The notes beneath the pieces are model-generated. The model searched no databases. It was not told the DNA's origin and saw only the letters and a program-made list of their open reading frames with translations. From Chloroflexota bacterium (lineage in GTDB: Bacteria > Chloroflexota > Dehalococcoidia > Bin125), in assembly GCA_009838915.1 (NCBI GenBank), contig VXQT01000002.1, positions 62,001-126,000 of the forward strand: a stretch of 64,000 nt of DNA, given 5' to 3'. The position numbers were made by a program, and so were the translations under genes. The number at the start of each line of letters is the position of its first letter. Position 1 is the stretch's first letter. This document shows positions 18,133 through 27,377 of this stretch, piece after piece.

Positions 18133-20016
18133 TTACCAATCAAGCAGTTGTTCACCCAGGTCAAGCCGCCCGGCGGCGAGCGGCTCGCCGGGCACCGCGC
18201 GCAGCGCGTCGAGCACCGCCAGCGCCTGGTCGAGGCTGGCATTCTCCAGCGGCAACTCGTCCAGCGCAGTATCTAGCTCTTGCAGGGCTTGCTCGCGCCG
18301 CTCGAGCAGCGTGCCCTCTTCGGAGAAGCTGGGCGTTGTCGGCCGCACGCCCCCGCCCTGTCCCGGCAACGGAGCCTCGGACGCCTCTCCCGGCGAACCA
18401 GTTCCCGGGTCGGGACTCTGCTCAGCAGATGCCGCCGGCTCGGCCTGCGCTTGCTGCCCAGAGTCCGAACTCACTGGCTCGCCTGCCTGTTCTTCGCTGC
18501 CGGATTGATCCGAAGAGTCTGAGTCCGAGTCCTGCTCAAGCGATTGCAGGATGCCCGTCACCAGCTCAAGGTTGATCTTGGCGTCAAGCATGGTTGGCGC
18601 CTCACGCAGAGCCTCGATGAACGCGGCACGAGCGCCGAGTAATTCGTTGCCGGCCCAGCGGTGATTGCCCACGTGGAACCAGGCGATCGCGCGAAGGTCG
18701 GCTTCGTCTGCACGCAGCGCCGAGAGCGTCTCCGTCTCTGCGCTCTCGAACTCCCCCAACCGGTGCAACGCCCGTCCTGCGTTGAGGTGCAGCCGTGGAT
18801 GGACGCCTGCTTCCGTGCGGCGGGCAAGCCTCTGTGCTTCGCGCCACTGCTCGAGCGCCCCGCGATAGTCGCCTGACTCATAGCGATCTACGCCTTTGCG
18901 ATTCGTTTGCTCGACGCTCGTTCCGCTGCAGGCGCCGGCGAACATCACCAGGCCGATCAAGGCCCCCAGCGAAACCAGGACGCGGCCGCGGCCAAGCGTC
19001 CACCCGAACACCCGGGCGCCGGCGGCCAGCAACAACGCCAGGACGGCGGCTCCGGCAAACCACTGAAACTGGTCGGCCAGGCTCGACTCCACCACGACGA
19101 CCTCGCGCACCCGGTCGATGGCCGCCAGGTCGGAGTTCATGCTCGAAATCGCGCCTGGCGAATCCAGCTCCACGAAGCGTCCTCCGCCTGCTTCGGCCAC
19201 CTCACGCAGACGCTTGTCGTCGAGCCTGGTCACTACCGGTGAACCGCTACGCGGATCGATCTTCAGCGTCGTCGATCGGCGCAGCGGAATGTTGGCGCCT
19301 TGCCGCGAACCGACGCCAACGGTGAAGACCTGGATCCCGAGGTCTCGCGCCGCCTGCGCGGCCGCAATGGCGTCCAATCCGACGGGTTGGTTGAGCAGCT
19401 CCTCGCCGTCGCTGACGACGGCGATGGCGCCCGAGGCCGGCTCCTCGGAGTCGGCGCCTGCCGCGCGCACGATCGTCTCCGTGGCCAGCGCAATCGCCGA
19501 GCCGATGTCGGAGCCGGGACGGACCAACGCCTCACCGGGCTGCAACGCCGCCAGGACTTCCAGCGCCGCCTCGTGGTCGCGGGTCAGGGGAAAGCGAAGA
19601 AACGCATCGCCGGAGAAGACCACGAGCCCGATCCGATCGCCCCGTCGGCCATCGATCAGGCGGTGAATCTCGGCCAGCGCCGCGGTGAACCGGCTGACCG
19701 GCTGGCCCAACTCTTCGCCAACGTCCTCCGCCGCCATGCTGAGCGAGACATCCAGGGCGACCACGAGCGCAAAGTCGGGACGCTCCAGCGTCTGCGCGCC
19801 CGGACTCCACATCGGCCGAGCCGCCGCCACGCTAATCAGCGCAAGCGCGAGCAACAACAGCAGACGCGAGACTTCCAGTCCACGCCTGTGTCCCTCGACC
19901 GCTGAGCCGACGGCGGTCCGGTGCAATCGGCGGGTCCGCCAGAGCCACCACCAGGCCGCGACAGCGGTCGGGACCAGGGCGAGCAGGGCCAGCATCGCGG
20001 GTGCTCCGAGCGCCAT
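18133..20016 (-). CDS. BatB-BatC fusion: VWA domain membrane protein with TPR part
   Basis: A 627-residue protein. The N-terminal half is BatB-like: membrane helices near residues 5-25 and 45-65, then a VWA domain whose metal site starts DVSLSM (Asp about 88), then a helix near 317-337. A second hydrophobic stretch ends in FAGAC (Cys about 363), which looks like the lipobox of a formerly separate BatC lipoprotein. TPR repeats (about 370-510) and a Ser/Asp/Glu-rich tail follow. I chose the ATG at 20016, which shares one base with the stop of the upstream BatA gene (TGATG). Bat proteins act with MoxR/DUF58 partners in the envelope; the exact job is unknown. Confidence 0.88.
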   Translation of the reverse strand: MALGAPAMLALLALVPTAVAAWWWLWRTRRLHRTAVGSAVEGHRRGLEVSRLLLLLALALISVAAARPMWSPGAQTLERPDFALVVALDVSLSMAAEDVGEELGQPVSRFTAALAEIHRLIDGRRGDRIGLVVFSGDAFLRFPLTRDHEAALEVLAALQPGEALVRPGSDIGSAIALATETIVRAAGADSEEPASGAIAVVSDGEELLNQPVGLDAIAAAQAARDLGIQVFTVGVGSRQGANIPLRRSTTLKIDPRSGSPVVTRLDDKRLREVAEAGGGRFVELDSPGAISSMNSDLAAIDRVREVVVVESSLADQFQWFAGAAVLALLLAAGARVFGWTLGRGRVLVSLGALIGLVMFAGACSGTSVEQTNRKGVDRYESGDYRGALEQWREAQRLARRTEAGVHPRLHLNAGRALHRLGEFESAETETLSALRADEADLRAIAWFHVGNHRWAGNELLGARAAFIEALREAPTMLDAKINLELVTGILQSLEQDSDSDSSDQSGSEEQAGEPVSSDSGQQAQAEPAASAEQSPDPGTGSPGEASEAPLPGQGGGVRPTTPSFSEEGTLLERREQALQELDTALDELPLENASLDQALAVLDALRAVPGEPLAAGRLDLGEQLLDW

Positions 20017-20981
20017 CAGGGCAGCCTTCGCCAGCGCGTCGAGCGCAGCGCGAGTTCGAGCACGATCATCAATCCGGCCGCCAGCAGCAGCCACGGGCCC
20101 AGCTCGCGGGTCGTCAGAAACCGTTCTTCCCCAACCCGCTCCCGTTCCAGGTCCGAGATTGACTGGTAGGCGTCGGACAGTTCGCGAGCGTCTGTCGCGC
20201 GGAAGTACACACCGCCGGTCTCATCGGCCATGTAGACCAGGGTCAGTTCGTTGAGTGCCACTCCGACCTGCCGCACCTGGGTCGGCAACCCGATGGTGTA
20301 CAGGCGCACGCCTACGGCCCGCGCCACTGCCGCCGCCTGGTTTGGCGTGATATCCGGCACGTTGTTCTCTCCGTCCGTCAACACCACGACGATTCGCGAG
20401 GCCGCATCCGAGCCGCGTAACAGGTCGATCGCCTCCATCGTGGCCACGCCCAGCGCTGTTCCGTCGGGTATCAACCCGCTGCGGACCGAGACTGCGATCA
20501 TCTCGTCGATCGCATCGAGGTCGAGCGTCAATGGACTCAACACCAGCGGCCGGCGTTGGAACATGACCAGACCAATCCGGTCCGCTCCGCTGGCCTTGCG
20601 CTCGGCGACGAAGTCCCGTGCGACGCGGCGGGCGGCTTCCATGCGCGACTCGGCGCCCGAGATGCGCGAGAACGCCATCGAGGTTGAAGCGTCGATCACG
20701 AGCACGATGTCGATGCCTTCGGACGGCCGCACCGCCTCGACGGTCGTCGCCTGCGGCCGCGCGACGGCGACGATGATCAGGATCAGCGCGACCGCCCGCA
20801 ACACGCCAAGGAAGGGCAGCGTGCGCAGTTGGCGGCTGTCCTCCCCCGCAACCGGCGGCGCGCCAAAGAGCTGCGGCAAGAGATAGCTGGGGCGCGGCAG
20901 CCGCACCTCGCGCCGCAACAGCCAGGTATACGGAATCAGCAACAGCAGCAGGGCGAGCAGCGCGGGGTCATCCAGTCTCAT
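20016..20981 (-). CDS. BatA-like VWA domain membrane protein
   Basis: A 321-residue protein. Membrane helices near residues 7-22 and 56-75 precede a VWA domain with the MIDAS motif DASTSM (Asp97) and a Thr/Asp site in VVVLTDGENN; a last helix near 295-312 ends in a basic tail. It belongs to the Bat (aerotolerance) family found with MoxR. Translation is coupled on both sides: the start overlaps the stop of the upstream gene (ATGA), the stop overlaps the start of the BatB/C fusion (TGATG). Confidence 0.92.
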   Translation of the reverse strand: MRLDDPALLALLLLLIPYTWLLRREVRLPRPSYLLPQLFGAPPVAGEDSRQLRTLPFLGVLRAVALILIIVAVARPQATTVEAVRPSEGIDIVLVIDASTSMAFSRISGAESRMEAARRVARDFVAERKASGADRIGLVMFQRRPLVLSPLTLDLDAIDEMIAVSVRSGLIPDGTALGVATMEAIDLLRGSDAASRIVVVLTDGENNVPDITPNQAAAVARAVGVRLYTIGLPTQVRQVGVALNELTLVYMADETGGVYFRATDARELSDAYQSISDLERERVGEERFLTTRELGPWLLLAAGLMIVLELALRSTRWRRLP

Positions 20982-21853
20982 GACGACGCGTCGTCCTCCC
21001 AGATCGCATCGGCGAGCTGCCGGTAGCGGCGCAATCGTTCGGGCGTCGGTTGCTCACCGCCGAACTGGACTCGATCACATGCCTCCAGCAGCCGCGTGAC
21101 GCGCAGCACCACGACGCCCGGCGCCCCGGCGGCCGACAATGCGGGGCCGATCTCCGAGGCCGTCAGTGCGCTTGCCGGGAGCGACCAGTCGGCGCTCAAC
21201 CGTCTGCGCACCGAGGCCGCGAGCTGTCGGCATTGCTCGGCCGGGTCCCGCGATTCATCCATTGCCAACGCCACCGGTGCCGGCATGACGGCCGCGGTCG
21301 GTTCCGGCGACGCCGTGGCGGGCGCGCGTCGTCTCCAACGGCGCGCCGTTCTCGCGACGACAAAGCCAATACCGACGCCGAGGATGGCGACGATCCAGGG
21401 CGTAAACGTGCGCCGCTCGCCCTCAAGCAAATCAGGAGCGGTGTTCGGTCGGGGCTGGGAGTCCTCTGTCAGAACCGAGGCCACGCTGATCAGCAACGGA
21501 CTGACGGCAAACTCGCGGACGATTCCATTGACTCCGCGAATCGGGATGGGCGGCAGTTCCACCTGGAAATCGCCCGTCGCGAACGACCGAGTCTGGAAGA
21601 CTACCAACGTGCGGGTCTCATCGATCACTGTGATCACCGGCGCGGCAGGTTCCATGCCGCCCATATCGACCAGCGTCTGTGCCAGGACCACATGCTCGCC
21701 CGGTTCGTGCGCGATCGTGACCCGCACCTCCAGCGGATCGCCCACCGTCAGCCCGGCGAACGGCTCGACCTCGACATCCACACTCGGTTCCTGGGCAAGC
21801 ACCGCAACACAGCTCAGCCAGAGCGCGGCAAACACGGTCAACAATCGGATCAT
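20978..21853 (-). CDS. BatD-like / DUF4381-like exported membrane protein
   Basis: A 291-residue protein. A signal peptide (residues 1-20, ending VLAQ) leads to a beta-rich extracytoplasmic domain of about 115 residues, one membrane helix near 137-158 (IVAILGVGIGFVVA) and a cytosolic Arg/Ala-rich domain. Position and layout match the BatD or DUF4381 member of MoxR operons; sequence motifs are few, so the family name is partly from context. The ATG at 21853 overlaps the DUF58 stop (ATGA), deciding the start against an upstream open frame. Confidence 0.78.
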   Translation of the reverse strand: MIRLLTVFAALWLSCVAVLAQEPSVDVEVEPFAGLTVGDPLEVRVTIAHEPGEHVVLAQTLVDMGGMEPAAPVITVIDETRTLVVFQTRSFATGDFQVELPPIPIRGVNGIVREFAVSPLLISVASVLTEDSQPRPNTAPDLLEGERRTFTPWIVAILGVGIGFVVARTARRWRRRAPATASPEPTAAVMPAPVALAMDESRDPAEQCRQLAASVRRRLSADWSLPASALTASEIGPALSAAGAPGVVVLRVTRLLEACDRVQFGGEQPTPERLRRYRQLADAIWEDDASS

Positions 21854-22821
21854 TGCCGGCTCCGGCGCTGGTGGAAGAGGCCAATCAGCGTGGGCATCCA
21901 ATCGTCGCCTGTGCCGATCAACACCGCGTCGCAGCCGCAGTGGCGGATGCGCTGCAGCATCCCGTGCTGCTCGGCGCGCAGCGCGAGCTCCTGGCGCTGC
22001 GCGGTCGGAAGATCGGCCAGCAACGTGTCGCCGCGTTCCGAGCCTCCCCACTGCACCAACCCCGCGGCGTTGGCGGCGGCCAGACCGACCTCTCGCCGAT
22101 CTCGCAAGCAGATCGCGACGACATCGTGGCGGCGGGCGAGCTGCGCCAGCGCCGGCTCCCAGACATGATCGGGATGCGTCGCCACGAAGTCGGAGATCAC
22201 GATCACCACGCCCCGCTTGCGCATCACTCGCCCGATGTAGCGCAGCGCCCTTGCCAGCTCCGTGCGTCCGCCGATCGGTTGGCTGAGCAGATCGCGGAGC
22301 ATCCGCAGCACGTGGCTCGACCCCTTGGCCGGGGCAACGGACATCACGACGTCGGTATTGAAGGCGGCCATGCCGACCAGATCGTTGGCCGCCGCGGCCG
22401 CCATGCCCAACACTCCGGCAATCTCAATCGCGCGATCGCGGACAGAAGCTCCGCTCGCCGCGTACGCCATCGATCCCGAGACATCGACCAGGAACATGAT
22501 CGTCTGTTCGCGCTCCTCCACGTAGCGCCGCACCACCGGTGTGCGCAGGCGTGCGGTCGCCTTCCAGTCGATCGCTCGGACATCGTCGCCCGGACTGTAC
22601 GGTCGCAGCTCGGCGAATTCGAGCCCGCGGCCGCGGAACGCGGTGCGGTACTGGCCGGCCATCGCCTCGCGCAGCGCGCGGCGGGCGCGAATCTCGATCC
22701 GCCGCACCTCCCGACGCACGTCGTCCAGCGACGGAGCCACCGCGCTGGCCTCCGCCGCCGGCGGAGCGAGCCAGTCTCGGACTCGCTGAGCGCGAGAACG
22801 GGGACGTCGCTGAGAGGCCAT
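21850..22821 (-). CDS. DUF58 domain protein (cytosolic form)
   Basis: A 323-residue DUF58 protein without membrane segments. The signature RPYSPGDDVRAIDWKATAR lies near residue 75 and is followed by a VWA-like domain starting FLVDVSGSM with an intact MIDAS. The start at 22821 lies just after the stop of the upstream MoxR gene (22844). Members are assumed clients or adaptors of MoxR. The paralogue in the facing cluster (13823-15256) is membrane-bound, which separates the two systems. Confidence 0.92.
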   Translation of the reverse strand: MASQRRPRSRAQRVRDWLAPPAAEASAVAPSLDDVRREVRRIEIRARRALREAMAGQYRTAFRGRGLEFAELRPYSPGDDVRAIDWKATARLRTPVVRRYVEEREQTIMFLVDVSGSMAYAASGASVRDRAIEIAGVLGMAAAAANDLVGMAAFNTDVVMSVAPAKGSSHVLRMLRDLLSQPIGGRTELARALRYIGRVMRKRGVVIVISDFVATHPDHVWEPALAQLARRHDVVAICLRDRREVGLAAANAAGLVQWGGSERGDTLLADLPTAQRQELALRAEQHGMLQRIRHCGCDAVLIGTGDDWMPTLIGLFHQRRSRQ

Positions 22822-22843
22822 TGCCAGACCAGTCCAGCCCGAG

Positions 22844-23896
22844 TCAGGGCAACGGCAGCGCCGACAGCAGCTGCGCGACGACATCGTCGGCGGTCACCTC
22901 GTCCGCCTCCGCTTCGTAGGTCAGGACGATCCGGTGCCGAAGCGCATCCAGTGCGATCGCCTTGACGTCGTCGGGAGTCGCGTAGTCGCGACTCGAGAGC
23001 CAGGCCAGCGCCCGCGCGCCCATCGCCAGCGCCGTCGTCGCGCGCGGCGAGGCGCCGTACTCGACATACGCGGACAGTTCGCGCACCAGCCGCCCCGGCG
23101 CACGCGTCGCGCGGACGAGCTGCACCACGTAGTCGCGCAAACGCGGTTCGACGCGCACCTGCGAGACCGCCGATCGCGCCTCGAGCACATCGCTCAACCG
23201 CAACACGGGCGCGACCTCGGGCGCGTCGCCGACCAGCGTGCGATCCAGCACCTCCCGCTCTTCCAGTTCGCCCGGATAGCTGACCCGCACGTTGAGCATG
23301 AATCGATCGAGCTGCGCTTCGGGCAGCGGATACGTGCCTTCCTGCTCAATCGGATTCTGGGTCGCCAGGACAAGGAACGGCGACGGCAGCGGAAACGTCT
23401 GCCCGCCGATCGATACATGCCGTTCCTGCATCGCCTCGAGCAATGCCGACTGCACCTTGGCCGGCGCGCGGTTGATCTCATCGGCCAGCAGCACATTGGT
23501 AAAGATCGGACCCTGCCGCACCTCAAAGCGCGATTCCGCCGCGTTGTAGATCTCCGACCCGGTCAGATCGGCCGGCAACAGGTCGGGCGTGAACTGCAGG
23601 CGGGTGTACGACGCATCGAGGCTGCTGGCCAGGGTCGACACGGTCAACGACTTGGCCAGGCCGGGTACGCCTTCGACGAGGCAGTGACCGTCGCAGAGCA
23701 GCGCGACCAACAGCCGCGTGACCAGGCCTTCCTGGCCGACGATCACGCGGCCGATCTCGGTGCGCAGTTCGGCCAGCGGCGAGTCCGTCGGCAACTCCGG
23801 CATCGGCAGCGGCTCAGGCTCCGGCAACGCCTGCGCCGGGGAGGGAGCCGGGCGCTCCGCTCTCGTGGTCCCGTCGCCTCTCGCCCACTGCGACAC
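22844..23896 (-). CDS. MoxR-family AAA+ ATPase
   Basis: A 350-residue MoxR-type ATPase. An N-terminal Pro/Glu-rich extension (about 1-40) precedes IGRVIVGQE, Walker A EGVPGLAKS (about 75-83), Walker [22 protein letters not shown] and [12 protein letters not shown]. It opens an operon MoxR-DUF58-BatD-BatA-BatB/C on the minus strand. The Walker A Leu-Ala form is typical of the MoxR-proper subgroup, while the 12813 paralogue has GTGKT, so the two clusters use different MoxR branches. Confidence 0.94.
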   Translation of the reverse strand: MSQWARGDGTTRAERPAPSPAQALPEPEPLPMPELPTDSPLAELRTEIGRVIVGQEGLVTRLLVALLCDGHCLVEGVPGLAKSLTVSTLASSLDASYTRLQFTPDLLPADLTGSEIYNAAESRFEVRQGPIFTNVLLADEINRAPAKVQSALLEAMQERHVSIGGQTFPLPSPFLVLATQNPIEQEGTYPLPEAQLDRFMLNVRVSYPGELEEREVLDRTLVGDAPEVAPVLRLSDVLEARSAVSQVRVEPRLRDYVVQLVRATRAPGRLVRELSAYVEYGASPRATTALAMGARALAWLSSRDYATPDDVKAIALDALRHRIVLTYEAEADEVTADDVVAQLLSALPLP

Positions 23897-24032
23897 GTCG
23901 TCCCCAATCTCCCTGCGGTCTCGGCGTCCCGACGCTCAGTCTATCCACGAACGCCTACCATTCACGGACAGCGAACGGACAACGCTCCGACGACGGGCAG
24001 TTGGGCCGGCAGGCCGGGAATGGAGGAGGCTC

Positions 24033-25007
24033 ATGCGCTTCGGCGTCACCGTGGGCAACATGAACGGATTCAACGACGAGTCGGGTCCCAACGCCTGCAT
24101 CGATGTCGCGCAGGCGGCCGAGGACCTGGGCTTCGACTCGGTCTGGACCAACGACCACATCGTCGTACCCACCCAGATCGAGTCCCGCTATCCCTACAAC
24201 GATCTTGGCGAGTTCCCCGCGCCGGCCACGATCCAGTGTTTCGACCCATTGGTCGTGATGTGCGCGGTGGCCGAGGCGACGCGGTCGGTCGAGATCGGCT
24301 GCTCGGTGCTGGTCATCCCCTATCGGCATCCGGCGGTGGTGGCGAAGATGCTGGCCGCCGCCGACCAGGTCTCCGGCGGACGAATCGTGCTCGGCGCCGG
24401 CGTCGGCTGGATGCGCGAGGAGTTTGAGGCGCTGGGATTGCCGGAGATCCACTACCGGCGTCGGGGCGCGGTAACCAACGAGTACCTGCGCGCGATGCGC
24501 GAGATCTGGACCAACCCCGGCCCCTGCTCGTTCCACGGCGACTTCGTCGAGTTCCACAACGTGGGCGCCTACCCCAAGCCGGTGCAGCGCGAAGACGGCG
24601 GCACGATCCCAATCGTGATCGGCGGCAACGGGATCAACGCCTGGCGCAGGGCCTCGCGCTACGGCGACGGCTTCCACGCCGCCTTCCAGACGGTCGAAGA
24701 CATGGAGATCGAAGTGGACGGCGTGCGCCAGGCCTGCGAACGCGACCGCCGTGATCCCGACGAGCTCGAGATCCAGTTGCTGCAAAACATGCGCCCGTCC
24801 GAGTCGGCTCTGGACGAGGATGAGCGTCCGCTGCTGCACGGCTCGCCCGAGCAGATCGCCTCCGACCTGCTCGCCTTCGGCCGGGTCGGTGTCGAGCACC
24901 TGATCGCGACGCCGATGATGGTCAGCCCCACCGGCGACACGACCGTCGAGCGTGTCCTGAACAGCATGCAGTTCGTCTCGGACGAGATCCTGCCGGCGTT
25001 TGCCTAG
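24033..25007 (+). CDS. LLM-class (F420-type) oxidoreductase
   Basis: A 324-residue TIM-barrel protein of the luciferase-like monooxygenase family, of the subgroup usually assigned to coenzyme F420. Motifs: MRFGVTVGN at the start, DSVWTNDHIVVP, VLVIPYRHP, GAGVGWMREEFEALG and IVIGGNG. The GGAGGAGG Shine-Dalgarno at 24022-24029 fixes the ATG. It is followed 15 nt later by a paralogue with the same length. The substrate is unknown; members hydroxylate or oxidise small organic compounds. Confidence 0.92.
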   Translation: MRFGVTVGNMNGFNDESGPNACIDVAQAAEDLGFDSVWTNDHIVVPTQIESRYPYNDLGEFPAPATIQCFDPLVVMCAVAEATRSVEIGCSVLVIPYRHPAVVAKMLAAADQVSGGRIVLGAGVGWMREEFEALGLPEIHYRRRGAVTNEYLRAMREIWTNPGPCSFHGDFVEFHNVGAYPKPVQREDGGTIPIVIGGNGINAWRRASRYGDGFHAAFQTVEDMEIEVDGVRQACERDRRDPDELEIQLLQNMRPSESALDEDERPLLHGSPEQIASDLLAFGRVGVEHLIATPMMVSPTGDTTVERVLNSMQFVSDEILPAFA

Positions 25008-25022
25008 TCGAGGAGCATCATG

Positions 25023-26000
25023 ATGAAGTTCGGAATCCCGATCGGCAACTTCGGCACTGCCGGCAAGTTCGGCGGAATCAACGATGTGATCGATATCGCC
25101 GAGCGCGCGGAACTGCTCGGCTATGACTCGGTCTGGGTGCATGACCACATCTTCATGCCTGCGACGATCAAGTCCCGCTATCCCTACAACGACTCCGGCG
25201 TGGCCGGATTCGCTTACCACCAGGACATCATGGACCCGCTGGCGGTGATGTCGGCGGTGGCGATCCGCACCTCGGAGATCCAGATCGGCACCTCGGTGCT
25301 GATCATTCCCTACCGCGACCCGCTCTACCAGGCGCAGGCGATCGCGACCATTGATCAGCTATCGGAGGGTCGGGTGCTGCTCGGCATCGGCGTCGGCTGG
25401 ATGGAGGAGGAGTTTGCGGCGCTGGGACTGGAGGGCGAGCCCTTCACCCGCCGCGGCGCGATGACCGACGAGTGGATGTCGATCGCGATCAGCGCCTGGA
25501 CCCACGGCGTCAACCGCGAACCGATCTCGCACGAAGGCCATTTCCGCCAGTTCGACGATCTCGGCGGGATGTCCGCCTGCCACCAACAGCCGCACGTGCC
25601 GATCTGGGTCGGCGGCAAGGGGCGGATCGCCGCCCGCCGCGTGGCCCGTTACGGCAGCGGCTACCACACGATCACTTCGACCCCCGATCAGATCCGCGAC
25701 GAGCTCGCGATCGTCGAGGAAGAGATGGACCAGGCCGGACGCGAGATGGAGGAGCTGGAGGTGTCGATGCTCGGACCGCTCGTGCTGCTCGACGGCGACA
25801 CCGAAGCAGTGCGCGGCTTCCCCGCCGTGGTCGGCGGCTCCCGCGACGAGATAGTCGATGCGCTCGGCCGGTACGAGGAAGCCGGCCTCGACCACGCCCT
25901 CACCATCCCCGCCTACCGCACCCCCAACTGGGACGTGCCTCCCGACCAACAGATGCAGGCCATGGCCGAGTTGGCGGAGATCGTGGAGGAGATCCGATGA
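25023..26000 (+). CDS. LLM-class (F420-type) oxidoreductase, paralogue of the previous gene
   Basis: A 325-residue luciferase-like monooxygenase. Shared with its neighbour: MKFGIPIGN, GYDSVWVHDHIF, KSRYPYND, VLIIPYRDP and GIGVGWMEEEFAALGL. Two ATGs lie side by side (25020 and 25023); the spacing to GAGGAG favours the second. It probably arose by tandem duplication, followed by divergence. The downstream BKACE gene begins 49 nt later and may belong to the same operon. Confidence 0.92.
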   Translation: MKFGIPIGNFGTAGKFGGINDVIDIAERAELLGYDSVWVHDHIFMPATIKSRYPYNDSGVAGFAYHQDIMDPLAVMSAVAIRTSEIQIGTSVLIIPYRDPLYQAQAIATIDQLSEGRVLLGIGVGWMEEEFAALGLEGEPFTRRGAMTDEWMSIAISAWTHGVNREPISHEGHFRQFDDLGGMSACHQQPHVPIWVGGKGRIAARRVARYGSGYHTITSTPDQIRDELAIVEEEMDQAGREMEELEVSMLGPLVLLDGDTEAVRGFPAVVGGSRDEIVDALGRYEEAGLDHALTIPAYRTPNWDVPPDQQMQAMAELAEIVEEIR

Positions 26001-26048
26001 GCCGTGTACACCAGGTCCACTCCGGCTGAACAGAACAGGAGCTGAGCC

Positions 26049-26966
26049 ATGTCCAAGCCAGTCGTGATTGAATCTGCGATCAATGGCGGGACGCCGAAGT
26101 CCCGCAATCCCAATTCGCCCCGATCGGTGGAGGAAATCGCCGCCGACGCCGTTCGCGCCGTCGATGCCGGGGCGGCCATCGTCCACAATCACAACGATGA
26201 CCAGGTCATCGTGCCGGGCGGCCGGACCACGGCCGGCTGGCACAATCCGCAGCCCTACATCGACGCCTGGCGCGAGGTGCTGTCGCAACGTCCCGACACG
26301 ATTCTCTATCCGACGATGGGCTCGGGCGGCCCCGACTCCGAGATTGCCGTGCGCTACTCGCACCTGCCGGCGCTGAACGAGGCGGGTGTGCTAGGACAGG
26401 GCCTGATTGACCCGGGCTGCGTCGGACTCGGTCCCGCCGACGAGCACGGGCTGCCGGCGCCGACTGACAACGTCTACATCAACACCTACCGCGACGCCCG
26501 CTACATGTTCGAGACCTGCCAGCGCATGGGCCGCGGCGCATCGATCTCGATCTTCGAGCCGGGCTTCCTCCGCGTCGTGCTGGCCTATCACGCGCAGGGG
26601 CTGGTGCCGCAGGGTTCGCTGGTCAAGCTCTATTTCGGCGGCATGGAACGCGGACCGCTGGGCTTCGGCATGTTTCCCACCGAGCCGTGTCTGAACGCTT
26701 ATCTCTCGATGCTCGAAGGCACCGGACTCGAGTGGTCGGTCGCGATCCTCGGCGGCGACTGCATCGGCTCCGGCTTTGCTCGCCTTGCTCTGGAAAAGGG
26801 CGGACACCTGCGCGTCGGCCTCGAGGATTTCTATCAGGGCGACCGCACGCCGACCAACACCGAGCTGGTGGAAGAGGCCGTCAGCCTCTGCGACGAGGTC
26901 GGCCGCCCGGTGGCCTCGCCGTCGGAGGCGCGCACGCTGCTCGGTCTGCCACCCTCAAAGGCATGA
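26049..26966 (+). CDS. BKACE-family beta-keto acid cleavage enzyme (DUF849)
   Basis: A 305-residue TIM-barrel enzyme of the family of 3-keto-5-aminohexanoate cleavage enzyme. Zn ligands His46 and His48 are in VHNHND; further family marks are IFEPGF, KLYFGG and GGHLRVGLED. Known members condense a beta-keto acid with acetyl-CoA to give acetoacetate and a CoA ester, so they feed unusual amino- or keto-acids into CoA metabolism. CAGGAG precedes the ATG. With the two LLM oxidoreductases it suggests a small catabolic module. The specific keto acid cannot be read from sequence. Confidence 0.92.
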   Translation: MSKPVVIESAINGGTPKSRNPNSPRSVEEIAADAVRAVDAGAAIVHNHNDDQVIVPGGRTTAGWHNPQPYIDAWREVLSQRPDTILYPTMGSGGPDSEIAVRYSHLPALNEAGVLGQGLIDPGCVGLGPADEHGLPAPTDNVYINTYRDARYMFETCQRMGRGASISIFEPGFLRVVLAYHAQGLVPQGSLVKLYFGGMERGPLGFGMFPTEPCLNAYLSMLEGTGLEWSVAILGGDCIGSGFARLALEKGGHLRVGLEDFYQGDRTPTNTELVEEAVSLCDEVGRPVASPSEARTLLGLPPSKA

Positions 26967-27091
26967 GAACTGCGGACTCTGCGGCTGGCGGTACCTGTGT
27001 CAGCTTTTCAGAAGAAGATGGAGCAGATGCAGTCATCAGCTGGAAACCGCAAGAGCCGACTTTTTCTCTGGCCATTGCCGAATTGATGCGG

Positions 27092-27271
27092 TTAGTGTCG
27101 CAGCCGGTTTCGTTGCAAGAAGAGTATCAGCGGCAAGAACATGAGCCCGATCACGAGAGCTGACACGACACTCATCTCGAACCAAACGCATGCGATAACA
27201 AGCATTGCGGCCAAGACGGCGAAGTTCAGCAGTAGCCTCCACAGCGCCTGTCGAATGTGTAGTCTCTCCAC
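27092..27271 (-). CDS. Very small membrane protein with two membrane segments
   Basis: A 59-residue ORF starting with GTG, with the Shine-Dalgarno TAGGAG 4 nt upstream. The protein has a basic amphipathic start (ERLHIRQALWR), two hydrophobic stretches (about 14-30 and 34-52) and a basic end (QRNRLRH). No family recognised. It lies 106 bp downstream of a secreted-protein gene, with a hairpin between them. It resembles in layout the 78-residue protein that closes the first mini-island (6646-6882): basic start, two segments, an LP pair in the second segment, basic end. Confidence 0.5.
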   Translation of the reverse strand: MERLHIRQALWRLLLNFAVLAAMLVIACVWFEMSVVSALVIGLMFLPLILFLQRNRLRH

Positions 27272-27275
27272 AAAG

Positions 27276-27281
27276 CTCCTA
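27276..27281 (-). promoter_or_regulatory. Ribosome binding site for the 59-residue membrane protein
   Basis: TAGGAG on the minus strand, 4 nt before GTG at 27271. It supports an ORF that is otherwise too short to call with ease. Confidence 0.6.
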
Positions 27282-27330
27282 CTTCCGCTCAGGCGAGCCT
27301 TAGGCCGATCCGCTCACTTTTCAGGTAGGT

Positions 27331-27358
27331 CGGAGGCGAGGCCGTAGCCCCGCCTCCG
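27331..27358. terminator. Hairpin downstream of the secreted-protein gene
   Basis: Arms CGGAGGCGAGGC (27331-27342) and GCCCCGCCTCCG (27347-27358), 11 of 12 pairs, with a 4-nt loop. It starts 20 bp beyond the stop of the 27378-27821 gene. No T-run follows on either strand. It may stop or attenuate transcription into the small gene at 27092-27271. Confidence 0.55.
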
Positions 27359-27377
27359 AACGCCAGCCCTTCCGGAC

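Noticed and set aside
26881-27075. 64-residue minus-strand frame after the BKACE gene
   Set aside because: Half of it is antisense to BKACE codons and no ribosome site is seen. The stretch 26967-27091 holds nothing I can name.
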